The position numbers and the translations under genes are program-made. This document shows positions 50,489-59,139 of a stretch of DNA of 64,000 nucleotides, in pieces. The first letter of the stretch is position 1; each line of letters starts with the position of its first letter. Source of the stretch: Paenibacillus eucommiae (GTDB lineage Bacteria > Bacillota > Bacilli > Paenibacillales > NBRC-103111); NCBI RefSeq assembly GCF_017874215.1, contig NZ_JAGGLB010000003.1, positions 186,001-250,000 of the forward strand. Direction: 5' to 3'. Under the pieces are notes generated by a model. It saw nothing but the letters and a program-made list of their open reading frames with translations. It was not told the DNA's origin and ran no database searches.

Positions 50489-51607
50489 CTATTTTCCTCC
50501 AAATCCATAGCTCTTCTTCATTAACATGTACATAAACATAGGAGCGCCAAGCAGGGCTGTCACAATGCCTATAGGCAGTTCTCCATTCGGTATGATGGTT
50601 CTTGCTAATACATCTGTCCATATCATAAAAATAGCACTTGTAAGAATGACCACCGGTAATAGGCGTTTGTGGTCGGGACCGACCATGCCCCTGACGATAT
50701 GTGGAACAATTAATCCAACGAATCCAATAATACCGCATGTTGCCACAATGACACCTGTTAGTACCGAAGAAATAATCATATACAATCTTCTGTAAAAATT
50801 GAGGTTAATCCCTAATGTTACCGCAGTTTCATCTCCCATCAGCATCGTATTCAGGACTCTTGCCTGACAAATAAAAAAGAGAGCTGCAAGACCAATCATG
50901 ATAGCAATCAGCGGCAGCTTGTCCCACTTGGCCGAGGCAAGGCTTCCCATCGACCAAAAGGTAACGGATCGAATGCCTTCCGCATTTTTGGCCAAATAAA
51001 CGATGAGATTGGAAAAAGCACTGCACAGCGCATTGATGATCGTCCCGGCCAGCACCAGCTTGACGGAGGACATTTTACCTCCCAGATTGGCTAGAACTAG
51101 CACCAGAGCTGCTGCCCCCAGAGCCCCGATAAAAGCCCAAAACGCAACGCCCAAGCTTGCCATAATCCCCACGGCTCCAAAACCGAGCATAATCGAAAAT
51201 GTTGCTCCTAATGAGGCACCCGACGAGATACCCAATAGATAGGGATCAGCCAGTGGATTTTGCACGGACGCTTGCATAACCGTTCCACATAAGGCCAGCC
51301 CTATGCCGACAATCATTGCCAGCAGCACTCGAGGAAAGCGGATATGCCATATGATATCCACAACGCTCCCTGAGCTGAGCTCATTCATATCGCCGAGTGA
51401 TAGCCCTATCGTCTGGTAAACAATGATCCGCAATGAATCCATAAAGGGTACCGCAACCTGTCCGATTGAGAGGGCCATTCCAATAGAGCATATAACCGCA
51501 GCGATTAGCGAAATCATCATCCATATAAATAGTGAACGTCTTTTTAAAACAGATTCAAAATGGGTCGACATGCCTGTGAAAGCACCTCGTTTTTGTATCG
51601 ATGACAT
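50489..51607 (-). CDS. Iron-siderophore ABC transporter permease (FecCD family)
   Basis: 372 residues with about nine or ten helices. Landmarks: RFPRVLLAMIVGIGLALCGT, MQASVQNPLADPYLLGISSG, and near the end GFVGLIVPHIVRGMVGPDHK, the coupling loop to the ATPase. A single permease gene suggests a homodimer. GGAGG of the preceding gene end lies nine bases before the ATG. The gene itself ends with codons for Phe-Gly-Gly-Lys that form the SD of the ATPase gene. Confidence 0.93.
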   Translation of the reverse strand: MSSIQKRGAFTGMSTHFESVLKRRSLFIWMMISLIAAVICSIGMALSIGQVAVPFMDSLRIIVYQTIGLSLGDMNELSSGSVVDIIWHIRFPRVLLAMIVGIGLALCGTVMQASVQNPLADPYLLGISSGASLGATFSIMLGFGAVGIMASLGVAFWAFIGALGAAALVLVLANLGGKMSSVKLVLAGTIINALCSAFSNLIVYLAKNAEGIRSVTFWSMGSLASAKWDKLPLIAIMIGLAALFFICQARVLNTMLMGDETAVTLGINLNFYRRLYMIISSVLTGVIVATCGIIGFVGLIVPHIVRGMVGPDHKRLLPVVILTSAIFMIWTDVLARTIIPNGELPIGIVTALLGAPMFMYMLMKKSYGFGGK

Positions 51608-51609
51608 GT

Positions 51610-52656
51610 CTACTTTCCTCCAAATAACTCTGGATGAATAAACGCTGCCACATCCTCGTATAGATCAGCAAGCTGCAAACCGCCATTTATAGCGCTTGTA
51701 TATTCAGCCACCATCACATTTCCTGTCTTTATCGCACTGACATTTTGAAGTTTTTCGTTGGTAAGCAGCTTGTTTTTTGTCACCTCACTATCAGGTTCCT
51801 GAAATTCCGTAATAATAATTTTTTCTGGATTCGCGGCAATGATTGCTTCAAGCGACAATTCCATATAGCCATCCTTCGATAACTCCATATACTCCCCTCC
51901 TGCTCCTTCAATCATTTCGTCGATCATGCACCAGGAAGGTGGATAGTAATAATTGGTGTCACGTGCTCCCCCGATAAACAGTACCTTTGGAACCTCTTCC
52001 ACCGCTTCAGCGATCTTTATGACCTGATTTATTCTATCGCTCTGTGTTTTTAAATACGCATTTGTCTTGTCTTCAACGTTAAAAGTGAGTCCAAAATTCT
52101 TGATTTCTGTAAAATATTCTTCAATACTACGCCCGACAGTAAAATTAACGGCTGAAACCACAGGAATCCCTCTGTCATTCCAAAAAGATATGTCCCCCAA
52201 TAAATCTTCCTTAAAAGCTGAAGAAATGGAATAGATGATATCAGGCTGCAAAGCAAGCACAGATTCCTTAGATGGCCACGATTTCGTAATCAGGGGCAGC
52301 TCCGCAATTTCACTTGCATATTTTGAAAAAGATTGATCCGGATATCCGAGACCAACAACTTTTTCTTTTTGCCCAAATTCAATCATAAGCTCGGCTATGG
52401 CTGATCCCACTACCACAACCTTTTTAGGCTCTACCTCAATGGTTTGGATGACTTCTTTCCCGTCATTCGTATAAACCTTGATCGAGACGGGATAATGATC
52501 GTCACTACCGCTCTTTGATTGCAGAGTTTCTATACTCCCTTTTTCAATGCTTGCAATGCCTTCCATTTCCCGTGCCGGAACAGATGCATCTTTTTTCGAG
52601 CAAGCTGAACACCATGTAAGCATGATCATAAGCAAAATAACCCCACATTTTTTCAT
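51610..52656 (-). CDS. Siderophore-binding lipoprotein
   Basis: 348 residues. N-terminal Lys-Lys and hydrophobic stretch (VILLMIMLTW) end in CSAC, a lipobox-like site with the second Cys as probable lipid anchor. The FepB/FhuD fold is visible in VVVVGSAIAELMIEFGQKEK, LQPDIIYSISSAF and YMELSLEAIIAANPEKIIIT. The two Glu residues that usually dock on the permease are plausible but not assigned. AAGGAG precedes the ATG. First gene of the operon behind a perfect Fur box. Confidence 0.9.
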   Translation of the reverse strand: MKKCGVILLMIMLTWCSACSKKDASVPAREMEGIASIEKGSIETLQSKSGSDDHYPVSIKVYTNDGKEVIQTIEVEPKKVVVVGSAIAELMIEFGQKEKVVGLGYPDQSFSKYASEIAELPLITKSWPSKESVLALQPDIIYSISSAFKEDLLGDISFWNDRGIPVVSAVNFTVGRSIEEYFTEIKNFGLTFNVEDKTNAYLKTQSDRINQVIKIAEAVEEVPKVLFIGGARDTNYYYPPSWCMIDEMIEGAGGEYMELSKDGYMELSLEAIIAANPEKIIITEFQEPDSEVTKNKLLTNEKLQNVSAIKTGNVMVAEYTSAINGGLQLADLYEDVAAFIHPELFGGK

Positions 52657-52719
52657 AAAACAACACTCCTTATCCTAGTTTTTTCACCCGACCAAAAGAT
52701 TACTTTAAGCCGAACATTC

Positions 52720-52807
52720 TATGATAATGATTATCATTTATATGAACATTAATCTCTACCTGTTGAGGGAGCTTCTTTCCTTATTCAGGGAGCAGAAAAT
52801 AAAAAAA
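52720..52807. repeat. 88-bp terminator-promoter repeat, copy 2
   Basis: Partner of 49491-49578 in the same orientation. It holds the Fur box and promoter of the siderophore-binding protein gene and ends in the A-rich strand of a minus-strand terminator. The two copies bracket the three uptake genes as direct repeats about 3.2 kb apart. Confidence 0.75.
52722..52736. promoter_or_regulatory. Fur box upstream of the siderophore operon
   Basis: TGATAATGATTATCA, identical to the box at 49493-49507. It is about 66 bases upstream of the lipoprotein start and would repress uptake genes when iron is sufficient. Confidence 0.88.
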
Positions 52808-52818
52808 CGCCTGTGGCG
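52801..52818 (-). terminator. Short intrinsic terminator between the AraC gene and the siderophore operon
   Basis: ACGCC (52806-52810) pairs with GGCGT (52814-52818), loop TGT. On the minus strand it is followed by TTTTTT (52806-52801). It can end transcripts running from the AraC gene through the repeat region. Confidence 0.65.
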
Positions 52819-52916
52819 TCCTTGAGGTACATATTCGAGACGTGATGGTTCGGGGAGGGATGAGCTGCGGGCTCAATGTTGTAAGGTTAAGCCGGCCAAA
52901 GTGATTGGTTTGTCAA

Positions 52917-53045
52917 CTACATTCTACTGTTTCGGCCACGTATAAGCACAATGTGGTCGGTTTTCCGCCTACATTCTGCCGCTTCGGCCACACTCAAGCA
53001 TATTGTGTATGGTTTTTCGAATACATTCCGCTGCTTCGGATTTGG
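52917..53045. repeat. 52-bp tandem repeat, about 2.5 copies
   Basis: Units begin at 52917, 52969 and 53021, exactly 52 bases apart. Each starts TACATTC and has a TTCGG core (TTCGGCCAC in the first two), followed by AAGCA and a GGTTTT block. The third unit decays after about 25 bases. An eroded unit may precede the first. No coding potential seen. Confidence 0.65.
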
Positions 53046-53153
53046 CCTCCCTTTTAATTGGGAAAATCCCAACCTCCCACTTGCCTATTAACCTGACAAC
53101 ATTGGGGCTGTGGGCTCCAGGCGCCGGGAATGAAAACGGAGAGGATCTGCTAC

Positions 53154-53279
53154 TTTAACGATGTTTTTCGTCGTTAAAACCACAGGTCCTCTCCACATCC
53201 TTACTTTAACGATGAAAATCATCTTTAACGTGATCGGTTGACCTGGAACACTTGCTTTAACGATGAAAAACATCGTTAA
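53154..53279. repeat. Three TTAACGATG/CATCGTTAA hairpins, cluster C
   Basis: Hairpins at 53154-53178 (TTTAACGATG / CGTCGTTAAA), 53205-53228 (one arm CATCTTTAA) and 53256-53279 (perfect nine-base arms, AAAAA loop). Flanks TGACCTGGAACACTTGCT (before the last) and AGGTCCTCTCCACATCCTTA match cluster B almost base for base. A scrap of the larger module (GGGCTCCAGGCGC, 53112-53124) precedes them. Confidence 0.8.
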
Positions 53280-53336
53280 GTGGAGCGCACAGCACACGCT
53301 CATTTCGGCGGAGGACGAACCGTTACTAGGTCTCTA

Positions 53337-54356
53337 CTAGTCAAAATCCTTCTGAAGCTTGCTTCTTTCGAAATCCAGTTGATCAACACGCTTTAAGTAT
53401 TCACTCGGATTGCAGCCATAATGCTTGCGAAAGGTCGTCGTGAAATTACTGACATTGCTATAACCGACCGAAACTGCGGTTTTCCCCACATTCAAATGCT
53501 CCACTTCCATATACCAGAGCGCTTTCTCCATTCTTTTTTGACGCACCAGCTCGAAGATTGTCATGTCAAATAGTTCCCGGAATCCCTTTTTTAGCTTGAA
53601 TTCATTCATGCCTACCCGCTTGGCTAACTCGCGGATCGATAACGGTTGTTCGAAATGGATTTGCACCAATTGGTGGACCTGCTTCAGTTTCGTTATATCA
53701 TCATGCCGGAGCGTCATGCTTCCACCCACAGAGCCGTAGCCATCAGACTCCCCGAACAATGCGATAAATTCAAGCGCTTTGCTTTCCATATATAAACGTT
53801 TCATCGTTCCCTGATGCTTACAGTGGATCATTTCGGAAACACATCTTTGGATAGCCGGAGTGTCTGGAAAGCGGTCAATATTTCCACGATGATGCGTAAG
53901 CCAAGTTCCCATTTGCTGCTTCTCCGTCAAATCTCCGGCATAATGCAGCAGCTCATTTGGAGTCAGCCTAACTTCAACCAGTTTATTTCGGATGCCAGCT
54001 TTTTTCTCTTCATACACCTGAACATCCTCCAGGAATAGAACATTGCCTGTTGGTATATCCGTATGGCTCTCTTTGCCATTCCATTCGCAATAAATATCGC
54101 CGCTTACACAATAGCTTAGCTCAAACAACGGACAAGCCTCTTGGATGTGGAGCTTCATATCTTGTTCAAATGTAATATCCGTATACATGATCTCCATCCC
54201 TGGACGAATTCGTGTCCGTGTAACGCTCCCCTTGCCAATATGTGGGGGAATAGTGAGGCGCTGCTCCCACTTGTTTTGTTGAACAGTGCCCTCTACCAAT
54301 ATCGTAAATTGATCAAAAAGATCATGAATCTCCATATTCCATATATTTAAAGTCAT
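53337..54356 (-). CDS. AraC family regulator, PchR/AlcR-like
   Basis: 339 residues. The first 220 or so residues form the sensor part (RIRPGMEIMYTDITFEQ, FELSYCVSGDIYCEWNG) like siderophore-sensing PchR/YbtA/AlcR regulators. The C-terminal double helix-turn-helix is SIRELAKRVGMNEFKLKKGF and TAVSVGYSNVSNFTTTFRKH then GCNPSEY. Such proteins activate siderophore uptake and export genes when the siderophore is inside the cell. The uptake operon and pump directly downstream are the likely targets. AGGAG lies ten bases before the ATG. Confidence 0.88.
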   Translation of the reverse strand: MTLNIWNMEIHDLFDQFTILVEGTVQQNKWEQRLTIPPHIGKGSVTRTRIRPGMEIMYTDITFEQDMKLHIQEACPLFELSYCVSGDIYCEWNGKESHTDIPTGNVLFLEDVQVYEEKKAGIRNKLVEVRLTPNELLHYAGDLTEKQQMGTWLTHHRGNIDRFPDTPAIQRCVSEMIHCKHQGTMKRLYMESKALEFIALFGESDGYGSVGGSMTLRHDDITKLKQVHQLVQIHFEQPLSIRELAKRVGMNEFKLKKGFRELFDMTIFELVRQKRMEKALWYMEVEHLNVGKTAVSVGYSNVSNFTTTFRKHYGCNPSEYLKRVDQLDFERSKLQKDFD

Positions 54357-54538
54357 CGTATTCGTGCTCCTTCTTACCCTTTCGTATACGATGCATTGTA
54401 CTCTATACCGTGATTTACTACAACCTCATAAAAATAGTAGTGCTTTACTTTCTTCACCACCTCAGATGTAGCACAAAGTCAGCCCTCCTTATCGGAAGGC
54501 CCTCTCCTATGCTTTCTGAATTCCGTAACCAAGATGCA

Positions 54539-55363
54539 TCACCGATTATTTTTAGTCAAATATAAATACAAGGTTAGCGGGGCGAAAATGAGTATCATCA
54601 GCAGGCAAACGCCGATTCCCGCTGCGATGTCGGTTGTATTTGCCGTTCCATTCATAAGTGCTCTCACCGTAGAAACCGCGATACTGATTGGATTTACTTC
54701 GACGATGAGCCCTACCCATTTCGGCATGGTTGATGAGTCTACCAATATATTGCTTGCAAACAGAAGTGGATACACCACCATCATACTTGATCCCGATACC
54801 GTCTCAGGACGTTTGGCTAAGATACCAATCATAGAAAAAATCCAGCTTACACTAAAGGCGAACAAAATAATAAATAATACAGATGTTATCGCTCCCCCGA
54901 TTCCTCCTTCTGGACGAAACCCCAGCAGCATCCCAGTCCCTAATGCAATGAGTAAGGCTATCGTATATCTCAGCCCATCTGTTATTAACGGTCCCATGAC
55001 CGTGGCGGGCTGCCAAAAAGGCAGCGTTCGGAAACGGTTATACACCCCTTTTGAAATATCCTGGCACAAAGTTGTTCCGCTATATACGGTCATAGGAACG
55101 ACAGTTAGAACGAGTATGCCTGGCAGAAGAAATTGAATGTATGCCTCAGTAGAACCAGCAATGGCGCCTCCGAACAAAAAATTAAATATCAGCAGCATCA
55201 TGACTGGAGACAAGGTGGCATCCATCGCAAAGCCGAAAAGATTGTTTTTCGTATTTTGCCATGTTCTCCACATGAAAATTGTTGTCGACACAAAGACATT
55301 TGGGCTGCCCAGCGCGGATTCCCGATTCATGATCGATGCATTTGTGAGAGGGATATCTTTCAT
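54539..55363 (-). CDS. ABC-2 type permease, DrrB-like
   Basis: 274 residues, six helices. ABC-2 landmarks: WRTWQNTKNNLFGFAMDATL before helix 1, LLPGILVLTVVPM, GVYNRFRTLPFWQPATVMGP (the L-RTxP coupling motif) and PKWVGLIVEVNPISIAV. It forms the membrane part of a DrrAB-type drug exporter. It is coupled to the ATPase by ATGA (55360-55363) and ends the operon. Confidence 0.9.
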   Translation of the reverse strand: MKDIPLTNASIMNRESALGSPNVFVSTTIFMWRTWQNTKNNLFGFAMDATLSPVMMLLIFNFLFGGAIAGSTEAYIQFLLPGILVLTVVPMTVYSGTTLCQDISKGVYNRFRTLPFWQPATVMGPLITDGLRYTIALLIALGTGMLLGFRPEGGIGGAITSVLFIILFAFSVSWIFSMIGILAKRPETVSGSSMMVVYPLLFASNILVDSSTMPKWVGLIVEVNPISIAVSTVRALMNGTANTTDIAAGIGVCLLMILIFAPLTLYLYLTKNNR

Positions 55364-56310
55364 TGAACGACCTCCTTCTTCAGTTTAGAGGCAGTCAAAG
55401 CCAGAAATACCTCGTCCAAGCTGGGCTCACTTAGTGAAAAGTAGTCAATGGAGACTTTATTATTCACAAGCGTAAGGATCACTTGGCTAGCAAGATTTGC
55501 TTCTTGCACGGGTATTTTATACACAAACGGGTCATCATCTTGAAATCCGGTCAAATGATGATCAGCTAACAGGCGATTGATTGCTGCTTGATCTGTCTGT
55601 TCTGCCAGGCGGATCAATAAAGTCTTGCGGCCAATGGATGCCTTTAATTGATTAGGTGTCCCTTCAGCAATAATTGTTCCTTTATCGATCACAGCGATTC
55701 TGTCAGCCAACTGATCCGCTTCCTCCAGATATTGAGTCGTCAACAACACAGTCGTCCCCTGCTTTAATAGCATACGAACCACTTCCCACACCCCCAGACG
55801 ACTCTGCGGGTCTAAACCGGTTGTAGGTTCATCCAGGAAAAGAATTTCCGGCTGTGCAACAAGGCTTGCAGCAATATCCAAGCGTCTGCGCATGCCACCT
55901 GAATAACTTTGGACCATACGATCCTTGGCATCCGAAAGCCCGAACGATTGAATCCGTTCTTCAGCAATGGAACGTGCTTCTTTAAATGAGAAGCCATAAA
56001 GTCTGGCAATCAGGATTAAATTTTGAATTCCGGACAGTCCTTCATCCAGGGCAGCAAACTGCCCGGTCAGACTTATTTTCTTTCGCACTTCTTTGGCATT
56101 TTTCACAACATCATAGCCACATACGAGTGCTTTTCCTCCATCCGGCTTGAGAAGAGTGGTCAACATTTCAATGGTCGTAGTTTTCCCTGCGCCGTTAGGG
56201 CCAAGCAAAGCAAGCAGTTCCCCTTTTTTGACGCATAAATGTATGCCCTTGACCACTTCAATTTCATTAAACGATTTTCTAAGATCGTTGACTTCAATTG
56301 CAAAAGACAT
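55360..56310 (-). CDS. ABC-2 type ATP-binding protein, DrrA-like
   Basis: About 316 residues from ATG 56310 (AAGGGG nine bases before it). Walker A GPNGAGKTTT, signature YSGGMRRRLDIA, Walker B ILFLDEPTTGLD, H-loop changed (LLTTQYLEEAD has Gln, as in DrrA). The C-terminal 90 residues (SEPSLDEVFLALT) match the DrrA regulatory extension. With the next gene it exports a hydrophobic drug or toxin; which is unknown. Confidence 0.92.
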   Translation of the reverse strand: MSFAIEVNDLRKSFNEIEVVKGIHLCVKKGELLALLGPNGAGKTTTIEMLTTLLKPDGGKALVCGYDVVKNAKEVRKKISLTGQFAALDEGLSGIQNLILIARLYGFSFKEARSIAEERIQSFGLSDAKDRMVQSYSGGMRRRLDIAASLVAQPEILFLDEPTTGLDPQSRLGVWEVVRMLLKQGTTVLLTTQYLEEADQLADRIAVIDKGTIIAEGTPNQLKASIGRKTLLIRLAEQTDQAAINRLLADHHLTGFQDDDPFVYKIPVQEANLASQVILTLVNNKVSIDYFSLSEPSLDEVFLALTASKLKKEVVQ

Positions 56311-56344
56311 TTTGCCAGTCCCCTTGTCATAAAATGCTTCTGTT

Positions 56345-57166
56345 CTACTCAAATTTGTGTTTATGTTCAAGCACCCACTCGGCGAGTGTCTTGGCAGGAC
56401 GTCCTGTCACTTGCTCCACAGTGGGGACAACCGTGTGGCCGATTTCGGGCGGATTTTTTACCATGAGGACAAAAAAATCAATATCTCCCTCTTCATACCC
56501 CTGATCTCTCCAGTTCTGCCTTGCTTGATCCTCTGTCAGTTCATCAAAATGAATAACCTTGCCGATCCCTTCACTAATTGTCCGGACTGCTTCTCTGCGA
56601 GAAATAGACTCAGGACCTGTTAGCATATAACTTTGCTTGTGGTGACCGTCCTCCAGGAGTGCTGCAACGGAAACAGCGGCAATGTCTGCTTCATGTACTC
56701 TGGCACTCGGTGCGTCTCCGAAAGGCTCCCGGACAACCCCTTCCGTACGAATCGATTCCTGCCAATCCGCAAGAATGTTGGCCATGAATTCACCCGGTTT
56801 AACAAGCGTCCATTCCATCCCGCTATTTTTAAGCGCTTCTTCAACAGGCCCTTCTTCGTAACTCACCAATACGGTGACCCGTCTCACTCCGGCTTTTTCC
56901 GCCAGTTCAATCACTTTGGGCTGAGTTTGCAACGTGGCATTGGGTTCATCGCTGGATAGGATTAAAAACATCCCTTTAACACCCTCAAATGCGGCTTTCA
57001 GCGATTCCGGAAAATTAAGATCTCCTTCCATGATTTCAACACGCTCCGGTAAATTGGCTTTGGCCGGGTTACGCGATATGGCTCTCACCTCTACTCCTTT
57101 TTCAACTAGCTGATCTACGACGTGCCGTCCAACCGTACCCGTTGCACCTGTTACTAAAATTGTCAT
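56345..57166 (-). CDS. NmrA-like NAD(P)H-binding protein
   Basis: 273 residues, atypical short-chain dehydrogenase fold. ILVTGATGTVGRHVVDQL is the dinucleotide loop, AISRNPAKA the NADP-type Arg region and WTLVKPGEFMANILADW the middle of the NmrA/azoreductase-like (YtfG) group. The Tyr-x-x-x-Lys pair is absent, so it may be a redox sensor or quinone reductase. It overlaps the WYL regulator by ATGA (57163-57166) and lies 35 bases before the DrrA-like gene. Confidence 0.87.
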   Translation of the reverse strand: MTILVTGATGTVGRHVVDQLVEKGVEVRAISRNPAKANLPERVEIMEGDLNFPESLKAAFEGVKGMFLILSSDEPNATLQTQPKVIELAEKAGVRRVTVLVSYEEGPVEEALKNSGMEWTLVKPGEFMANILADWQESIRTEGVVREPFGDAPSARVHEADIAAVSVAALLEDGHHKQSYMLTGPESISRREAVRTISEGIGKVIHFDELTEDQARQNWRDQGYEEGDIDFFVLMVKNPPEIGHTVVPTVEQVTGRPAKTLAEWVLEHKHKFE

Positions 57167-58068
57167 GTTATACCTTCTCCTTCATATTGATTTTGGATTT
57201 GTTTGAGCTGTCTGATAAAATCTTTCATCAGATCATCAGGAGCAATAATCTTCACCTTTGACCCGAAGCTTAAAATGATCGAAATTGCGTACTCTCTTGA
57301 GTAGAAATCCGTGTGTACCTCAATATGGTCTCCTCTGTGTATGCATTCCCCCTGAAATTGCTCCAACACTCGCGGTTGGGCTTTTAAATCAAAATGAAGA
57401 TGGACTTGCGTACCTTGCACTTCTTCTTCAGCCAGAAGATTGTATGCTTTCCTTGGTAAAAATTGGTCGTCTGAAACTTCGAACTGAGTGATCCTTGAAA
57501 CCCGAAAGATTCGCTTCGCTTTGCGCAATAAGCAATATCCCTCTAAATACCAAGCCCCTCGTTCCCAGTACAAAATGATCGGTTCCACTTGTCTCTCCGT
57601 AAGCGTACCCGATGTGCTTGTATAGGAAATTGTAATCTTTCTGGTTTGATGGATTGCTTGGAAAAGCGGGTGAACAATCGCCTTTTCGTTTGCTGATGTG
57701 CTCATATCGAAAATGATTTTATCGTGGTGCCCTCCGTTCAACAGAGCAGGCTGCACACTGGTAAGCTTATGCATTAACGAGGTGGATTTGCCTCCCATGG
57801 CTCCTTCCATACCCTTTAAGAGATTATAGATCACCGAGAAGTCATCGATAGAGAAATGCTGTTTCGTTATGAAGAAACCGTTCATCAGCTCAAAACCTCC
57901 AACTGTCCCCGTATATGAAGCAATGGGAATGCCCGCTTGATTAATCAATTCCACATCACGGTAGATCGTTCGGATGGAGACCTCAAACCTGGCTGCCAAT
58001 TCGGTGGCCGTCACTCTTCTTTTCGTCATCAGTTCTACGGTAATACCGAGCATTCGATCCAGTTTCAT
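57163..58068 (-). CDS. YafY-type regulator with HTH and WYL domains
   Basis: About 301 residues from ATG 58068 (GAGGAG eight bases before it). N-terminal helix-turn-helix (LDRMLGITVELMTKRRVTAT, RTIYRDVELINQAGIP) and a WYL domain with PIILYWERGAWYLEGYCLLR, then a C-terminal extension. WYL regulators sense ligands, often nucleotides. It heads an operon with the NmrA-like gene and the DrrAB exporter and probably controls it. Confidence 0.9.
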   Translation of the reverse strand: MKLDRMLGITVELMTKRRVTATELAARFEVSIRTIYRDVELINQAGIPIASYTGTVGGFELMNGFFITKQHFSIDDFSVIYNLLKGMEGAMGGKSTSLMHKLTSVQPALLNGGHHDKIIFDMSTSANEKAIVHPLFQAIHQTRKITISYTSTSGTLTERQVEPIILYWERGAWYLEGYCLLRKAKRIFRVSRITQFEVSDDQFLPRKAYNLLAEEEVQGTQVHLHFDLKAQPRVLEQFQGECIHRGDHIEVHTDFYSREYAISIILSFGSKVKIIAPDDLMKDFIRQLKQIQNQYEGEGIT

Positions 58069-58220
58069 CTTTTCACTCCTCAGGTTCATGACTTATCGGC
58101 CCATCTATATTTGAATCATAACGCATAAATTCTGACATCATGTATGTCAGGATTAAAAAAATAAAATTTATAAATTTTATCCAGCAGAGAAATTTTCACA
58201 GGATTAAAGACTAAATAAAT

Positions 58221-58252
58221 AAAGACAGCCCCACTTTAGGAAAGGCTGTCTT
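58221..58252 (-). terminator. Intrinsic terminator of the azoreductase gene
   Basis: AAGACAGCC (58222-58230) pairs with GGCTGTCTT (58244-58252). On the minus strand the stem ends in TTTATTTATTT. About 40 bases past the gene stop. Confidence 0.8.
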
Positions 58253-58290
58253 CACTACTTCTTCACTACTTTTATAGCATTCAATATGAT

Positions 58291-58914
58291 TTAGAAATTA
58301 GCCGCTATTTTTGCCGTTTCCTCTAAACCTTCAGAAATAATTTGTGCCGAACGATCCTTAAATTGATTGTGGCCTTCAATGATGACTACCTCTGCCTCAA
58401 TTCCAAACAAGCCGAGGGTTGCTTTGAGTGGTTTTATTGCTGATTCAATAGCAGACATTGGACCAGTAGAATAAATCCCTCCACGAGCATTTAGCAATAC
58501 GACTTTCTTGTCACCTACAAGACCAACAGGACCTTCTGCCGTATATCTAAAAGTCTTGCCTACTTGAGTAAGGTAAGAAATATAGCTGATCAAAGGTGCA
58601 GGTGCTACATAATTCCAGAGTGGGAACGCAATTACGACCTTGTCGGCTTTCAGAAATTGATCCAAATATCGGGAAACGATATTAGTGGCTTCTTGCTCTT
58701 GCGGTGTAAGTTCGTATCCTTGACTCAGCTTATACATTCCTGTGATAGCATCATTTCCGTAATAAGGAAGCTCTTCTTTATAAAGATCAAGTTCCGTAAT
58801 AACGTCGGAAGCATGTGTTTCTTTAAACGTGTTCAGGAACGTTTCATACATTTGAAGACTTATCGCCTGCTCAGCAGGACGATCGTTTGCCTTAATGAAT
58901 AGTACATTTGCCAT
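58291..58914 (-). CDS. azoR: FMN-dependent NADH-azoreductase
   Basis: 207 residues of the flavodoxin-like AzoR family. Visible: VLFIKANDRPAEQAISLQMY (FMN phosphate loop region), VVIAFPLWNYVAPAPLISYI and VVLLNARGGIYSTGPM. It reduces azo compounds and quinones with NADH, a detoxifying role. AAAGGAG precedes the ATG. Single-gene unit, divergent from the TauE-type exporter. Confidence 0.92.
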   Translation of the reverse strand: MANVLFIKANDRPAEQAISLQMYETFLNTFKETHASDVITELDLYKEELPYYGNDAITGMYKLSQGYELTPQEQEATNIVSRYLDQFLKADKVVIAFPLWNYVAPAPLISYISYLTQVGKTFRYTAEGPVGLVGDKKVVLLNARGGIYSTGPMSAIESAIKPLKATLGLFGIEAEVVIIEGHNQFKDRSAQIISEGLEETAKIAANF

Positions 58915-59139
58915 AATTTCATTTCTCCTTTAATATAAGTAAACAGCTATGATCTATAGCTGCAAATCATTAAAAAACAAATTAGCTGCGAACTGGCCTC
59001 CATGATACTTATGATTTAAGTGTGCCTCTAGAAAGCACAGATGTATCGAAAAAAATATCACTTACTGCAACTAACATAAGCACATTATAAATCAATTAAA
59101 AATTTTTCTCAAGTAGTATTTATATAGGAGCGTTTTTTT

